A DNA stretch of 64,000 nt from Saccharomycopsis fibuligera x Saccharomycopsis cf. fibuligera. Taxonomy: Eukaryota > Ascomycota > Saccharomycetes > Ascoideales > Saccharomycopsidaceae. Numbering within the stretch: the first letter of the stretch is position 1; each line of letters starts with the position of its first letter. Under the pieces are notes generated by a model, which made no database searches, had not been told where the DNA came from, and worked only from the letters and a program-made list of their open reading frames with translations. The position numbers and the translations under genes were made by a program. Location: assembly GCA_001936135.1 (NCBI GenBank), contig CP012819.1, positions 868,001-932,000 of the forward strand, in the 5' to 3' direction. Below, one piece after another: positions 42,201 through 51,930 of the stretch.

Positions 42201-42914
42201 ATGTTGCTTGAACAGTTTTTCATGGCGATTTTGCTTTGCATAAATTTTGCTTGTGCAGATGATATCAGCATAGTTGGAACTTGGACCACCAAATCAAACC
42301 AAGTCTTCACTGGTCCAGGCTTCTATGATCCAGTTGATGAATTGTTAATTGAACCTGGTTTACCAGGCAGAAGTTACTCTTTTACTGAGGACGGTCATTA
42401 CGAGCTGGCTTTGTATATTGTTACCTCTAATCCAAAAGACCACTCTTGTCCAACTGCAGTGTTGCAATGGGAACATGGTACTTACACCAAGCAAAGTAAT
42501 GGTACTATTGTCTTAAACGCTATTCGTGTTGATGGTAGACAATTGTTATCTGATCCGTGTAATGACGATGGTGTATCGACTTACTCTAGATACTCTTCGA
42601 ACACCAGTTTTTCATTATACTACCTCAACCTTGATACCTACCATGGTAGATACAAGTTACAATTATACTTGGCTGACGGTTCTCCGCTTCCTCCAATGTG
42701 GCTTGCTTACAAACCTCCTTTGATGTTACCAACCGGCACTTTGAATCCTACGGATTCCTCCACTGCCACCGGTTCAGTCAGTAGTAAGGTTAAAAGAAGT
42801 TTGGAAAATAGAAGAAAGACAAACGCTGTAAGAGTTGAGTCTGATTACAGTCAGATTTGGTATTTTGGAATTGGTATTTTCAGTTTAGGTGCTATTTCTT
42901 ATGCTTTCCTTTAA
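42201..42914 (+). CDS. ROT1: Rot1, ER membrane chaperone for glycosylation and cell-wall synthesis
   Basis: 237 residues (256 in S. cerevisiae). An N-terminal signal sequence (FFMAILLCINFACA) is followed by the strongly conserved Rot1 lumenal domain: GTWTTKSNQVFTGPGFYDPV, SYSFTEDGHYE, SNPKDHSCPTA and VDGRQLLSDPC. Several N-x-S/T sites are present (NGT, NTS). The C-terminus has one membrane segment (IWYFGIGIFSLGAISYAFL) as in type I membrane proteins. Rot1 is an essential ER chaperone in S. cerevisiae linked to O-mannosylation, N-glycosylation and beta-1,6-glucan synthesis. Strongly conserved throughout, so the call is firm. Confidence 0.95.
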   Translation: MLLEQFFMAILLCINFACADDISIVGTWTTKSNQVFTGPGFYDPVDELLIEPGLPGRSYSFTEDGHYELALYIVTSNPKDHSCPTAVLQWEHGTYTKQSNGTIVLNAIRVDGRQLLSDPCNDDGVSTYSRYSSNTSFSLYYLNLDTYHGRYKLQLYLADGSPLPPMWLAYKPPLMLPTGTLNPTDSSTATGSVSSKVKRSLENRRKTNAVRVESDYSQIWYFGIGIFSLGAISYAFL

Positions 42915-44660
42915 TTGAAGGCGGATTATTTTTTACGACCGTTCGTCTTTTGCTGCCTTTGTTTTTTTTTTTTCTTCATAGTCTTTATATTGTTTCTTCG
43001 TTTATCTGTCTTAGTACTCATAGCGGCTTCTTGAAGATTTTTTCATAAGTTGTACTCAAAATTACTCATTATTTTCTTTCTACTCACATTTGGCCCTGTA
43101 TTTTTTTTTTTTTTTTCTCTCATTCCCATTGTTCCTCTGTTCTTATTTTTTTTTATCCTTTTTACGTCTCATCTACGGACTCGTTGTCTATCTAACAGTG
43201 CTTCATGTTTGGTTCTTGTTTATTAGGTTTCCTTTTTATTTCTATTTTCTATTTTTTTTCCATCCTTTTTCCTTTTTGCTGGCAATTTAGCAGCTCATTT
43301 ACAAATTGAAACTCACATCTTTCGCTCATATAGATTTATATTAAAAGTGATTTGTAGTATTTATTGTATTTATTGTGGCAAGATAAGAGCATAAGGCGAG
43401 AACGCGTATTAATGAATGAAGTAGTACCAACAAAAAAAGGCTACATAAGTTGTAAACTTTCAAATGAACTAAGATTTATTTAAGTGTTTTTCAAGCAGCG
43501 CTCAAACCTTTTTAGCGTCAAATTCGTTATTCAATTTGCGTGAAGTTCACAGGTTGTGATGAAGAGTTTATATCTAACTTATACCCAAGTGTACATAATT
43601 GGCCTGATACTTGACAGAAAAATTTAATATCTTACAGATATAAAGATGCTTGCTAATTAAATTAAATTTTTTTTCGGTTCATAATAACATGAGTTTGGAA
43701 CCTCTTTATATAAAAATTCTAATAAATGTATGTTGAACTGTAAGAAAAGATAAATTAATAAATCAATAAATCTGTAGTGTAGTTGATTGGGTGGATCAAG
43801 TGATTAACTCGTATGCCTATGTTACAAAATCAAATATAAATAATATCATTGGCAGACTGTCACGCAGTTGATCTTTGTATACACAATATTTAACATCCTA
43901 AATCTTTTCATGGCAGTACAAAGAACAAAAAAATGCGGCCAAACATAAATGCTTTCCCTTATTTCCTTGGGCCCAAAGAAATTTCTCTTTCATGATGGGC
44001 TGCTAACTATCATTAACTGTTGCTGTAGTTGGTATGTAGTATTATGTAGTATTATGCATGTTTAACACACTACACTATATATATCAAATTCGGTTTGTAT
44101 TAGGTTTAAACAACAAAAACTTCTTATAAGTGACGGAGCAGATGGAACTAAATTTGGACGTGAGATGGTTTCGGGCTCATTTTTATGCCTAAGAACAACT
44201 AGTAGGAGATATAATAATAGAGAGAAGATAACTAAGATAAATATTAAGTAATAAATGGAAGATGACTTCGCTTAGGGTTATTCATACATAGTACATAATA
44301 GTCCTAGATACGAACTTAGCTTCTTCTATAATTCTTGAAAAAGGTGAAGTCCCGAATTACCTTAATACAGGACCTACTGTATACCAGAAAGAAAGCATAC
44401 TTTATTGTTAGTTCTTGTCTTATGCTACTTTCTGAATCTGATATGTTACACTGTTGTGTAGTATAAACGAGGCGGTGACCACTGTCTATGATCCGATATA
44501 CTTGTGTTTTAGCTTAATCCTCAAACCACTGGTTTCTCTTGGATCAATATATTCTGCAAGTTGTGTTTTTTTAATAATGTGTTATTTCGTACTGAACTAC
44601 TGAATTCTCTTTTGGTAGGTAATTATGATTGGTTAGATGTGTTTTTCGGTTTATCCTTTT
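42915..44660. other. Gene-free region downstream of ROT1
   Basis: About 1.75 kb. The first 400 bp are T-rich low complexity (ROT1 3' flank). The rest is AT-rich unique sequence without a credible frame. It borders the retrotransposon cluster and may include decayed transposon DNA I cannot recognise. Confidence 0.55.
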
Positions 44661-44868
44661 GACGAACATTGAGTTCTGAAACAACAAATTACAGAAAGCA
44701 ATTTCACTACTTTTATAGCTCCAACTAAAAGGTGTTTTATCCAGTCTGACTTTTATTTATATACAGTTCAACCCAATATTGTTATACATTTTTATTATTC
44801 AGTTATATTAGAAATAGAAGGCTTTTACATCCAATAACCGTGAAATCTGAGATAGCAGCATTCCGTAA
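44661..44868 (-). repeat. Decayed dispersed repeat, copy B
   Basis: Reverse-complement relative of 8781-9050, sharing TTACGGAATGCTG, ATCTCAG, ATTGGGTTGAAC and TGTTCGTCAA blocks in order. It contains TATATAAATA, which could be an old LTR promoter. Confidence 0.55.
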
Positions 44869-44877
44869 CCTTTATTG

Positions 44878-44960
44878 GCCTCATAACTATTAACACAAGT
44901 TAAAAGGAACGCATCGCCGACCTTTATAGAAAATTTTTGACTACCACTAGGGATGGTACT
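44878..44960 (-). mobile_element. Ty3-type LTR remnant, left half (split by later insertions)
   Basis: ACACAAGTTAAAAGGAAC and TCGCCGACCTTTATA match the reversed Ty3-type LTR (compare 51793-51835). The other half lies at 50712-50783, on the far side of the Ty1-type insertions, and the two parts join at the GTACT duplication. It is much more diverged than the other Ty3-type LTRs, so it is the oldest layer. Confidence 0.75.
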
Positions 44961-45353
44961 TGTTGGATTTATACCAATTAACATCTTTCATACCGTCCAT
45001 TTGGTATAATCTCCTTTTTGGTAAACTGCCTTTTGCGGCCGAGAACATTTGAGCGCACGCATAGTTGCTAAGGAGAACAACATCAAAGATGTGATGGAAA
45101 ATTTTTCATCACCTGAGCATTATGGGTGAGTAATGAAATTATTATATATAGTCTGAAAGACAGAATGTTTTTATTAAATGATATAGTTTATAATAAGTAA
45201 GGAAATATAAGTCCAATTTCATTACTAAAGAAAAATATTAGTATCTTAGTAAGTGGCTATCCTTCACTACTAGAGGAGAGACTAGTCTAACCAGTGCTAT
45301 TCAGAGGGGACAACCTCAGGTATGGGTAGCAGATCTAGTCACTATACTCCAAC
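44961..45353 (+). mobile_element. Ty1/copia-type solo LTR (plus orientation)
   Basis: Starts TGTTGGATTT. It is 394 bp if the final A (50711), displaced by the next insertion, is counted. Flanked by target duplication GTACT at 44956-44960 and 50712-50716. About 98% identical by eye to the LTRs of the adjacent full element. A solo LTR normally arises by LTR-LTR recombination of a complete element. Confidence 0.88.
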
Positions 45354-45747
45354 TGTCGAAGTATAGTGACTATATCTGCTACCCATACCTGAGGTTGTCC
45401 CCTCTGGATAGCACTGGTTAGACTAGTCTCTCCTCTAGTAGTGAAGGATAGCCACTTACTAAGATACTAATATTTTTCTTTAGTAATGAAATTGGACTTA
45501 TATTTCCTTACTTATTATAAACTATATCGTTAAATAAAAACATTCTGTCTTTCAGACTATATATAATAATTTCATTACTCACCCATAATGCTCAGGTGAT
45601 GGAAAATTTTCCATCACATCTTTGATGTTGTTCTCCTTAGCAACCATGCGTACGCTCAAATGTTCTCGGCCGCAAAAGGCAGTTTACCAAAAAGGAGATT
45701 ATACCAAATGGACGGTATGAAAGATGTTAATTGGTATAAATCCAACA
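45354..45747 (-). repeat. 3' LTR of the Ty1-type element
   Basis: 394 bp. Differs from the 5' LTR (50312-50705) at two positions by eye (ACTAAGATA against ACTGAGATA, CCTTACTT against CCTTGCTT). Confidence 0.93.
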
Positions 45748-45754
45748 TACCCCC

Positions 45755-46249
45755 TTAAACTGTATTTCGTGGCTCAAAAACAAAGTCACATATGTTACTC
45801 ATGATCACCGTAGTAACTGGCTTTGTGAGTATATCTGCTAGCTGTAGTGATGACGGTACATGTTCAATGGTAAATTCATGTCCCTGGTATCTGTCTAGGG
45901 CAACGTTCAAACGCACAGCATAATGTTTAGATTTTGATGAAAAATTACCATTGATGACTTTCTTTATGGCAGACGTATTGTCAACCTTCAATAAGTATGG
46001 TAATCGTTCTTTAACGAGACCAATGAATATCAATAATTCATTTAGCCAAGACGCTTCATTGGTAGCTGCTGTAACCGCTTGTAATTCTGCTTCAGTAGAT
46101 GATTGACACGTTAAAGATGTTTGTGTGGATTTCCAGTGAATGTTGGCATTATTTAAGCGGAAGAGATATCCTATTATAGACCGCCTATTCTCTGGTTCTT
46201 GTGCATAATCGCTATCACTGTAAGATAGTCTGAAATGCTGTTGTGCCAT
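45755..46249 (-). pseudogene. Ty1-type RNase H domain, out of frame with RT
   Basis: The frame encodes the copia-family RNase H: YSDSDYAQEPENRRS with the first catalytic Asp, GYLFRLNNANIHWKS, SSTEAELQAV with the catalytic Glu and VDNTSAIKK with the next Asp. It ends with ADILTKPV, the classical copia C-terminal motif. Its stop lies 7 bases from the 3' LTR. It overlaps the end of the RT frame by about 75 bases in a different frame, because the intervening RT segment is deleted. It can no longer be made as part of Pol from this copy. Confidence 0.85.
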
Positions 46250-49102
46250 AGATTACCACTCTGTCGTAAACCGTAAAGAGCCTTGCGTAGTCGGTATATG
46301 ACTTTCTTCCCGGGGCTTACTGTTACGTTACACTGGATACCTTGTGGTCTGTGGATATAGACCTCGTCTTGCAAATCAGCATTCAAATAGGCCGTAGTTA
46401 CATCAATCTGTGCAAAATACCAACTTTGCATTGCCGTAGCTGCTAGGATAGATCTGGCTATCTCCGCCCGAAGTGTTGGGGAATAGGTATTCACGAAGGT
46501 CTCGGAGTGTTGAATATCTCCTCGAGCGACTAATCGCGCCTTTTCTCGCCCGTCACTTTTTCGGGAGAAGACCCAGCGAGTGGGAATTGTTTTGCGCAAT
46601 TTTGCCAGATCTGATGTCACAATGGGGATGGGATCCCAGGTCATGAGTGATTTGTGTGACATTATTTCCCTTTTGATAGCATCATGGAACCCTGGTAATA
46701 GTGTGGCTGTTAGATACGACTTTGGTATGGATGCTAAAGCATGCACCTTTACTCGTTTTACCTTGAAGTTTGTGTTATGCGTAGTTGGTTTTCTTTTAAG
46801 GCTTGTAAAAGACTTGAGCCAAAATGGGGTGGTTGGTTTGTTCTTCGAATCACCACTTTGAGTGATTGTGTCACTCGGATTTGATTGGTGACTCGGTATC
46901 AGTTTCACTGGCGGGCACATCGTGCGCGATGAGCCTAAGCAGCATTGTTCAGTGGGTAGTTGTTGCTCATCAAGTAATTGAGACAGTTTTAGCCCGTCCT
47001 CAATGGGTAGTAATTGCTTATCAAATATTTTATGCATTCTTAGACCGTCCTCATTGGGTAGTAGCTGCTCATTAGGTAGATGTGACACTTTTATCCCGTC
47101 CTCAATGGGTAGTAGTTGCTTATCAAATATTTTATGCAGTCTTAGACCGTCCTCATTGGGTAGTAGTTGTTCATCACCTATTTGTGGCAATGTTTGCCCG
47201 TCCTCACTGAGTGGTTGTTGCTCGCCATGAATGTCTGATAGTTTGCGTTTTGTGGTTTTCGCAGGCGCGACCGGTGTCTGGGAGTCTTCCTCGTCAGAGA
47301 CGATGACCTGTTCTATGGGGGTTTTGGAATGGTCTCCGTTCGTAACACTGGTGCTCAGTGCCAATGATTGCCACTCGCTGCTCAGATCCAAAACTTCGCG
47401 GTTGTTATTGTTATTATCAAATTCTACTCGTCTCGAATTTCCAAGATAATTTTGTTTCTGTTCCTGTACATCATTGCCATATTCATCATCATCCTCTTCT
47501 CCCATCGCTTCTTCTTCTTCTGCATCAGTTTCTGGCATAGTTGGTTGTTCATTAGAATCACTGTCAACTCGCTCATTTTCATATGGGTCCATAATTTCTT
47601 CATCATTCCCAGAATAGTATATCTCCTCGACATGTTCTTGCCCCCTTGAATTTTTCTCGTTGTGATCTTCAACAGAAAAGTCATACTGATTGTCATTTTC
47701 AAATGCTATGTTGTCGAGTTTTCCACCACTTAATTTGAGATTTATGTAGTCTGGGTAGAGGATACTTTGTCTAAAGAATCGAACATGACGGGTGTATTCA
47801 AAGAATCCCTTTTTCATCAGTGGGACTGGAATGAAGGTTGTGACTCCGTATGTTTGTTCATCATGTCCCAAATAGATTCCTATGTGGCTTCTGGTTTCAA
47901 GTTTTCCTTCGTTTGGTGGGATATGAACACTCACAATTTCCCCGAATATACGTAGCCGCCTAGCATCGAGTGGTTCTAGTCCTATTAGTTTAGCTGCGGA
48001 TGTCTTTAACTTCGTATTACGAATGGTTGTAACGTGAAGTATTGCTTCTGGCCAGAATTTTGATTCTAGTTTGCCACTGTGAAGTATTGTTCGCGCGTCA
48101 CTTAATAGCGTTTGATTGAGGCGCTCCGACATTCCGTTGGATGCTGGAGTGTATCCGCTTGTGGTGTGTGATTCAATTACGGCTTCACTCAATATGTCTG
48201 TGACCTCGGAGTTTAGATATTCGGTCCCCCTATCGGTGAAGAGGCTTTTCACACGAAATCCGCGCTCAGCAAATTGATTTTTCACCCATCGAATATAGTG
48301 AAATAACTTGTCCTTTACCTCATTCTTTTTGTACATGGTGAAGACTTTACTGTAGCCGGTGTACTGGTCGCGAAAGGTGACAAAATAATTTGGTGTGTCA
48401 TTAATTTTCGTACCTAGTTCGCAAACATCCGAAACCATGTTTTCAAATGGATTTTTCTTTATGTACACCAGTCTCGAGTTTGGGACAGCAGTATGTTTCT
48501 TTCCCTTTGCAATAGCACACTCATAGCAATCTTCCTTTGCATTTAGTGATGCAATTTTTGTTGGATCTGCTATAATTGTGTTGTGTTTGATGGAAGATTT
48601 TAATGAGTTATTGTTAACGTGTCCTAGAATGCTATGAAGACTACTACCAACTGATGCTATTAATCTCACTCTATTCTTAATAATATACTTTCCACTGAGC
48701 CATGTAAGGTCGTCTATTACCTCAATTTCAAGATTATAATGGCCATGTTTTAGGACCTTTACAATTTTCCTTTTACCTCCAACTTCTATTACTTTAACAT
48801 CGAAACTGTCTAGTTTCTGTATTAGTGAGCTCTCATTTATAATAGCATATGGTGCTGAGGGAGCATAATAGCAGTCAAGCTTAATCATAGAGTCTCCTAT
48901 GCGCAATCTCATCTTGCCATGACCTAGGATTTTGATTTTACCATCTAGTGTGGTTAGGTCTACGTTGGGGTAGTAATTATCATCATAATTCGTGTAATTC
49001 CCTATATGTGATAAATCATTGGTGAGGGTAGCCTGGCTTCCTCCGTCGATAAGAATAAGTGTATCGTCGGCTATACTTGAATTAATTGTGCGAGTGCCTC
49101 GC
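46174..49102 (-). pseudogene. Ty1-type Pol: protease, integrase and truncated RT
   Basis: Read from the putative +1 frameshift at 49102. Protease: LILIDGGSQATL (active-site region, with DGG in place of the usual DSG/DTG). Integrase: zinc-binding His/Cys region ending CYECAIAKGKKH, then VSDVCELG, LFTDRGTEYL and TSGYTPASNGMSERLNQTL (DDE core). A 350-residue linker is acidic and carries a 17-residue tandem repeat. RT: WVFSRKSDGREKARLVARGD, IDVTTAYLNADLQDEVY (first catalytic Asp) and YGLRQSGNLWH. The frame then stops. The YxDD catalytic box and thumb are missing, so RT is inactive. Confidence 0.9.
46940..47222 (-). repeat. 51-bp tandem repeat in the Pol linker (about 5.5 copies)
   Basis: CGTCCTCA occurs at a strict 51-bp period (46995, 47046, 47097, 47148, 47199) with alternating unit types, a 102-bp higher-order repeat. 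It encodes a 17-residue unit of the type EQLLPNEDGLRxHKIFDK / QLLPIEDGIK between integrase and RT. Confidence 0.9.
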
Positions 49103-50004
49103 TTGATAATTCCCATCGGATGTTGTGTTGTGGATTTCGGATTCCTGATATATTTTCTCAGTTTTTCCGTGATTGTACGTTCTTGACCTATATGCTTTAT
49201 TGTAGGTTCCAATTGATCGATCTTTCATAAATACAGCTTTTCTGATCATTCCCTTATGATATCTTCCTAATTTGTCCTCATAATCTCCTATAGAATCAAA
49301 TAGTTTGTAGGGATCATAGGTTTCATCGTTAGCTGCTCGACGATTGATGTCATCAGAGAACTCACTATAGTTTTCATCAAGGTTTAACAACAAAGTACCT
49401 GCAATCACATTTTCTTCCAATCTAATATTGTTCCATTTGAGTGAATCCATTACGATGAAAACTTGGTTAATGTACCGAATAAGGTCACCCTTTTGGTTGC
49501 CTAACTTTAGTGCGGCAAACTTTGCCTTAGCTGCTTCCTCAGTAAGAATAAGGTCCAAACAGTTTTCACGCAACATCGCCAAAATTTGCATTGATGATTT
49601 CTTGTATTCGTCGGGTCTGTTATTGTTGATCTGCGAAATGTGGGCAAGAGATGTATCAGTAGTGTTTCTGGTTACATTTTCAACAATGAATTCCGTTTCT
49701 TCGTCTTGCATCTCTATGATGCCTTTTTCGAAGCAAGTAACAAAATTCTTGTATCCTCTCTCAGATAATCTATGCTTCAATGCATTGTAATAATTGATGA
49801 GGTTTGCGTTTGAATTCTTCAACGCGCTCAATTTTGGAATAGATTTGGATATACGGTCTTGAATCTCGTAAAGTTCCGTGGCCGTTTTTGCAGTAGCGTC
49901 TTGGATAGAGATAGATTGTTAATACCAGCAATCAACTCTTGTAATTTTGGGATGTTTTCCTCTTTAACATCGTTTGAGCTTTTGTTTTTACTTTCGTGGT
50001 TCAT
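49082..50004 (-). pseudogene. Ty1-type Gag, start region frame-disrupted
   Basis: The main Gag frame (open from just upstream of 49831 to 49082, at least 249 residues) shows typical copia Gag helical content (YINQVFIVMDSLKWNNIRL, AGTLLLNLDENYSEF) and no CCHC knuckle. It has no ATG. An ATG at 50004 opens a frame (MNHESKNKSSNDVKEENIPK) that fits as the Gag N-terminus but is out of frame with the body. The switch falls in the CT-repeat-like stretch at 49904-49914, where a 2-base expansion would explain it. The end overlaps Pol, with the frameshift site GCG-AGG-C at 49102-49096. Confidence 0.75.
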
Positions 50005-50311
50005 AGCTATTATTCTGTTAATATTTCATTGTGCTTCCAATTTGTGTCAAATTGTTTCTTGGCCGATAAGTCCTAATGTATATCTAAATGGTTGCTAGTC
50101 ATCCGAGGCTGTTTCATTACCAGTTGATGAAACTTCTGCCCGATATCTTATCCTGTGTTGCCGTAGCAATTATGACTATCAATTAACATTATTCAAGTAT
50201 GTAACCACGGGTAATAAAACGTGAGGAAGTTACTGTGTCTAGTATGTAACTAGATTCAGCCATTGGAAGGATGGATAATTTAATAACCACCGTATCCTGT
50301 CTGTAACGCCA

Positions 50312-50705
50312 TGTCGAAGTATAGTGACTATATCTGCTACCCATACCTGAGGTTGTCCCCTCTGGATAGCACTGGTTAGACTAGTCTCTCCTCTAGTAGT
50401 GAAGGATAGCCACTTACTGAGATACTAATATTTTTCTTTAGTAATGAAATTGGACTTATATTTCCTTGCTTATTATAAACTATATCGTTAAATAAAAACA
50501 TTCTGTCTTTCAGACTATATATAATAATTTCATTACTCACCCATAATGCTCAGGTGATGGAAAATTTTCCATCACATCTTTGATGTTGTTCTCCTTAGCA
50601 ACCATGCGTACGCTCAAATGTTCTCGGCCGCAAAAGGCAGTTTACCAAAAAGGAGATTATACCAAATGGACGGTATGAAAGATGTTAATTGGTATAAATC
50701 CAACA
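50312..50705 (-). repeat. 5' LTR of the Ty1-type element
   Basis: 394 bp, ends TG...CA, followed on the plus strand by the CCAAC duplication (50706-50710). Internally adjacent bases on the element strand read TGGCGTTACAGAC, a position and start typical of a primer-binding site. Confidence 0.92.
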
Positions 50706-50711
50706 CCAACA

Positions 50712-50783
50712 GTACTTACCTCGACAATTGTGAACACAAGCTGACTAGGAATGTGAAAACTCTGAACGAAATGTTGGCAAGTT
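50712..50783 (-). mobile_element. Ty3-type LTR remnant, right half
   Basis: GTGAACACAAGCTGACTAGG and AAATGTTGGCAA match the end of the reversed Ty3-type LTR (compare 51865-51918). The remnant ends about 12 bp before tRNA-Lys, the usual Ty3 integration distance. Confidence 0.72.
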
Positions 50784-50794
50784 TTCTAACTCCG

Positions 50795-50877
50795 TCCTTA
50801 TTAGCTCAGTTGGTAGAGCGTTCGGCTTTTAATAATAAGGAACCGAAATGTCCAGGGTTCGAGCCCCTGATGAGGAG
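50795..50877 (+). tRNA. tRNA-Lys(UUU) with a 10-nt intron
   Basis: Acceptor TCCTTAT/ATGAGGA (one G-U), discriminator G. D-arm, anticodon stem TTCGG/CCGAA and T-arm CAGGG-TTCGAGC-CCCTG match yeast tRNA-Lys(UUU). Anticodon TTT at 50828-50830. Twelve bases separate it from the 3' stem, so a 10-nt intron follows position 37 (about 50832-50841). Confidence 0.93.
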
Positions 50878-50884
50878 TTTTTTT
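50878..50884 (+). terminator. Pol III terminator of tRNA-Lys
   Basis: Seven T residues directly after the discriminator base. Confidence 0.85.
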
Positions 50885-51092
50885 ATGTAACAAAATTCTT
50901 CGGTGAGCTTATGTTATTTAGTCCAAGCTGTGAACATGCAGAGGACATAGTAAATTTGCCAAGCGTTTATAGAAATATTTCTATCATGATAATGATAAAA
51001 GAAAAAATTTGGAAAAAAAGCTAAATTACAAATATCACATCACCAAATGCCTTGTCTGCCTGCATCAAAAGGTGATTGGCTACAACACATAT

Positions 51093-51485
51093 TGTCGGAG
51101 TATAGTGACTAGATCTGCTACCCATACCTGAGGTTGTCCCCTCTGAATAGCACTGGTTAGACTAGTCTCTCCTCTAGTAGTGAAGGATAGCCACTTACTG
51201 AGATACTAATATTTTTCTTTAGTAATGAGATTGGACTTATATTCCTTACTTATTATAAACTATATCATTTAATAAAAACATTCTGTCTTTCAGACTATAT
51301 ATAATAATTTCATTACTCACCCATAATGCTCAGGTGATGAAAAATTTTCCATCACATTTTTGATGTTGTTCTCCTTAGCAACTATGCGTGCGCTCAAATG
51401 TTCTCGGCCGCAAAAGGCAGTTTACCAAAAAGGAGATTATACCAATTGGACGGTATGAAAGATGTTAATTGGTATAAATCCAACA
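51093..51485 (-). mobile_element. Ty1-type solo LTR
   Basis: 393 bp, TG...CA, flanked by the target duplication CATAT (51088-51092 and 51486-51490). It carries several substitutions and small indels relative to the full element's LTRs, so it is older. It lies about 215 bp downstream of tRNA-Lys and 450-840 bp upstream of tRNA-Val. Confidence 0.92.
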
Positions 51486-51575
51486 CATATACAATTACCG
51501 GGAAACTATGTGTTCTTTAATGCGAAAAACAGAGTTAAATGTTACAGCAAAATTTTGTCAAACAGTGCCGTAATT

Positions 51576-51617
51576 TCCTCAGGTATGTGTAGCAGCTTTA
51601 GTCACTAGAATCTAACA
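51576..51617 (+). mobile_element. Ty1-type LTR end fragment
   Basis: CCTCAGGTATGTGTAGCAG followed by TAGTCACTA and TCTAACA matches the 3' terminal 40 bp of the Ty1-type LTR in plus orientation, with several substitutions. A decayed, truncated copy. Confidence 0.65.
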
Positions 51618-51675
51618 ACCGAAAGAGAATTCAGTAGTTCAGTAGGGAATAACACTCTACAAAATACAAAAAACA

Positions 51676-51918
51676 ATGTTGTGTTTAAAAGAGGGTTAGT
51701 TCTCTACTAAGTATTTTAAACACGTTTGTTATGGTTATTATCGTTATCGATGGGTATATCGGCTTGTCCTTTATTCCGCCCATCGCTATATACACAAGTT
51801 AAAAGGAACACGTCGCCGACCTTTATACAAGATTTTCGACAACTTCAAGGCACCTTCTGACGGTTGTGAATACAGACTGATCAGGAATGCGAACACAACA
51901 AAGGAAATGTTTGCAACA
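51676..51918 (-). mobile_element. Ty3-type solo LTR upstream of tRNA-Val
   Basis: 243 bp with ends TGTTGTG...GCAACA, flanked by the target duplication AACAA (51671-51675 and 51919-51923). Clearly related to the 254-bp LTRs at 9140 and 11718 but in reverse orientation and with a few substitutions and deletions. It ends 12 bp before tRNA-Val. Confidence 0.92.
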
Positions 51919-51930
51919 AACAAAGAAATT

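Larger units (their letters stand above)
45354..50705 (-). mobile_element. Ty1/copia-type retrotransposon (minus strand), defective
   Basis: 5352 bp with 394-bp LTRs at both ends (TG...CA) and a 5-bp target duplication CCAAC (45349-45353 and 50706-50710). Order on the minus strand is 5' LTR, a TGG-starting putative primer-binding site directly after it (50311 downwards), gag, pol (protease, integrase, RT, RNase H), purine tract AAGGGGGTA and 3' LTR. The protease-integrase-RT order defines the copia/Ty1 superfamily. It is defective: the gag start region is frame-disrupted near 49904-49914 and the second half of RT is deleted near 46205-46240. The LTRs differ at only two positions by eye, so the insertion is recent. 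Confidence 0.93.

Noticed and set aside
7915-44660. Point centromere (CDEI-CDEII-CDEIII)
   Set aside because: No CDEIII-like core (TTTCCGAAA with flanking bases) next to an 80-bp AT-rich block was found in the gaps I inspected by eye; a motif scan would be more reliable.
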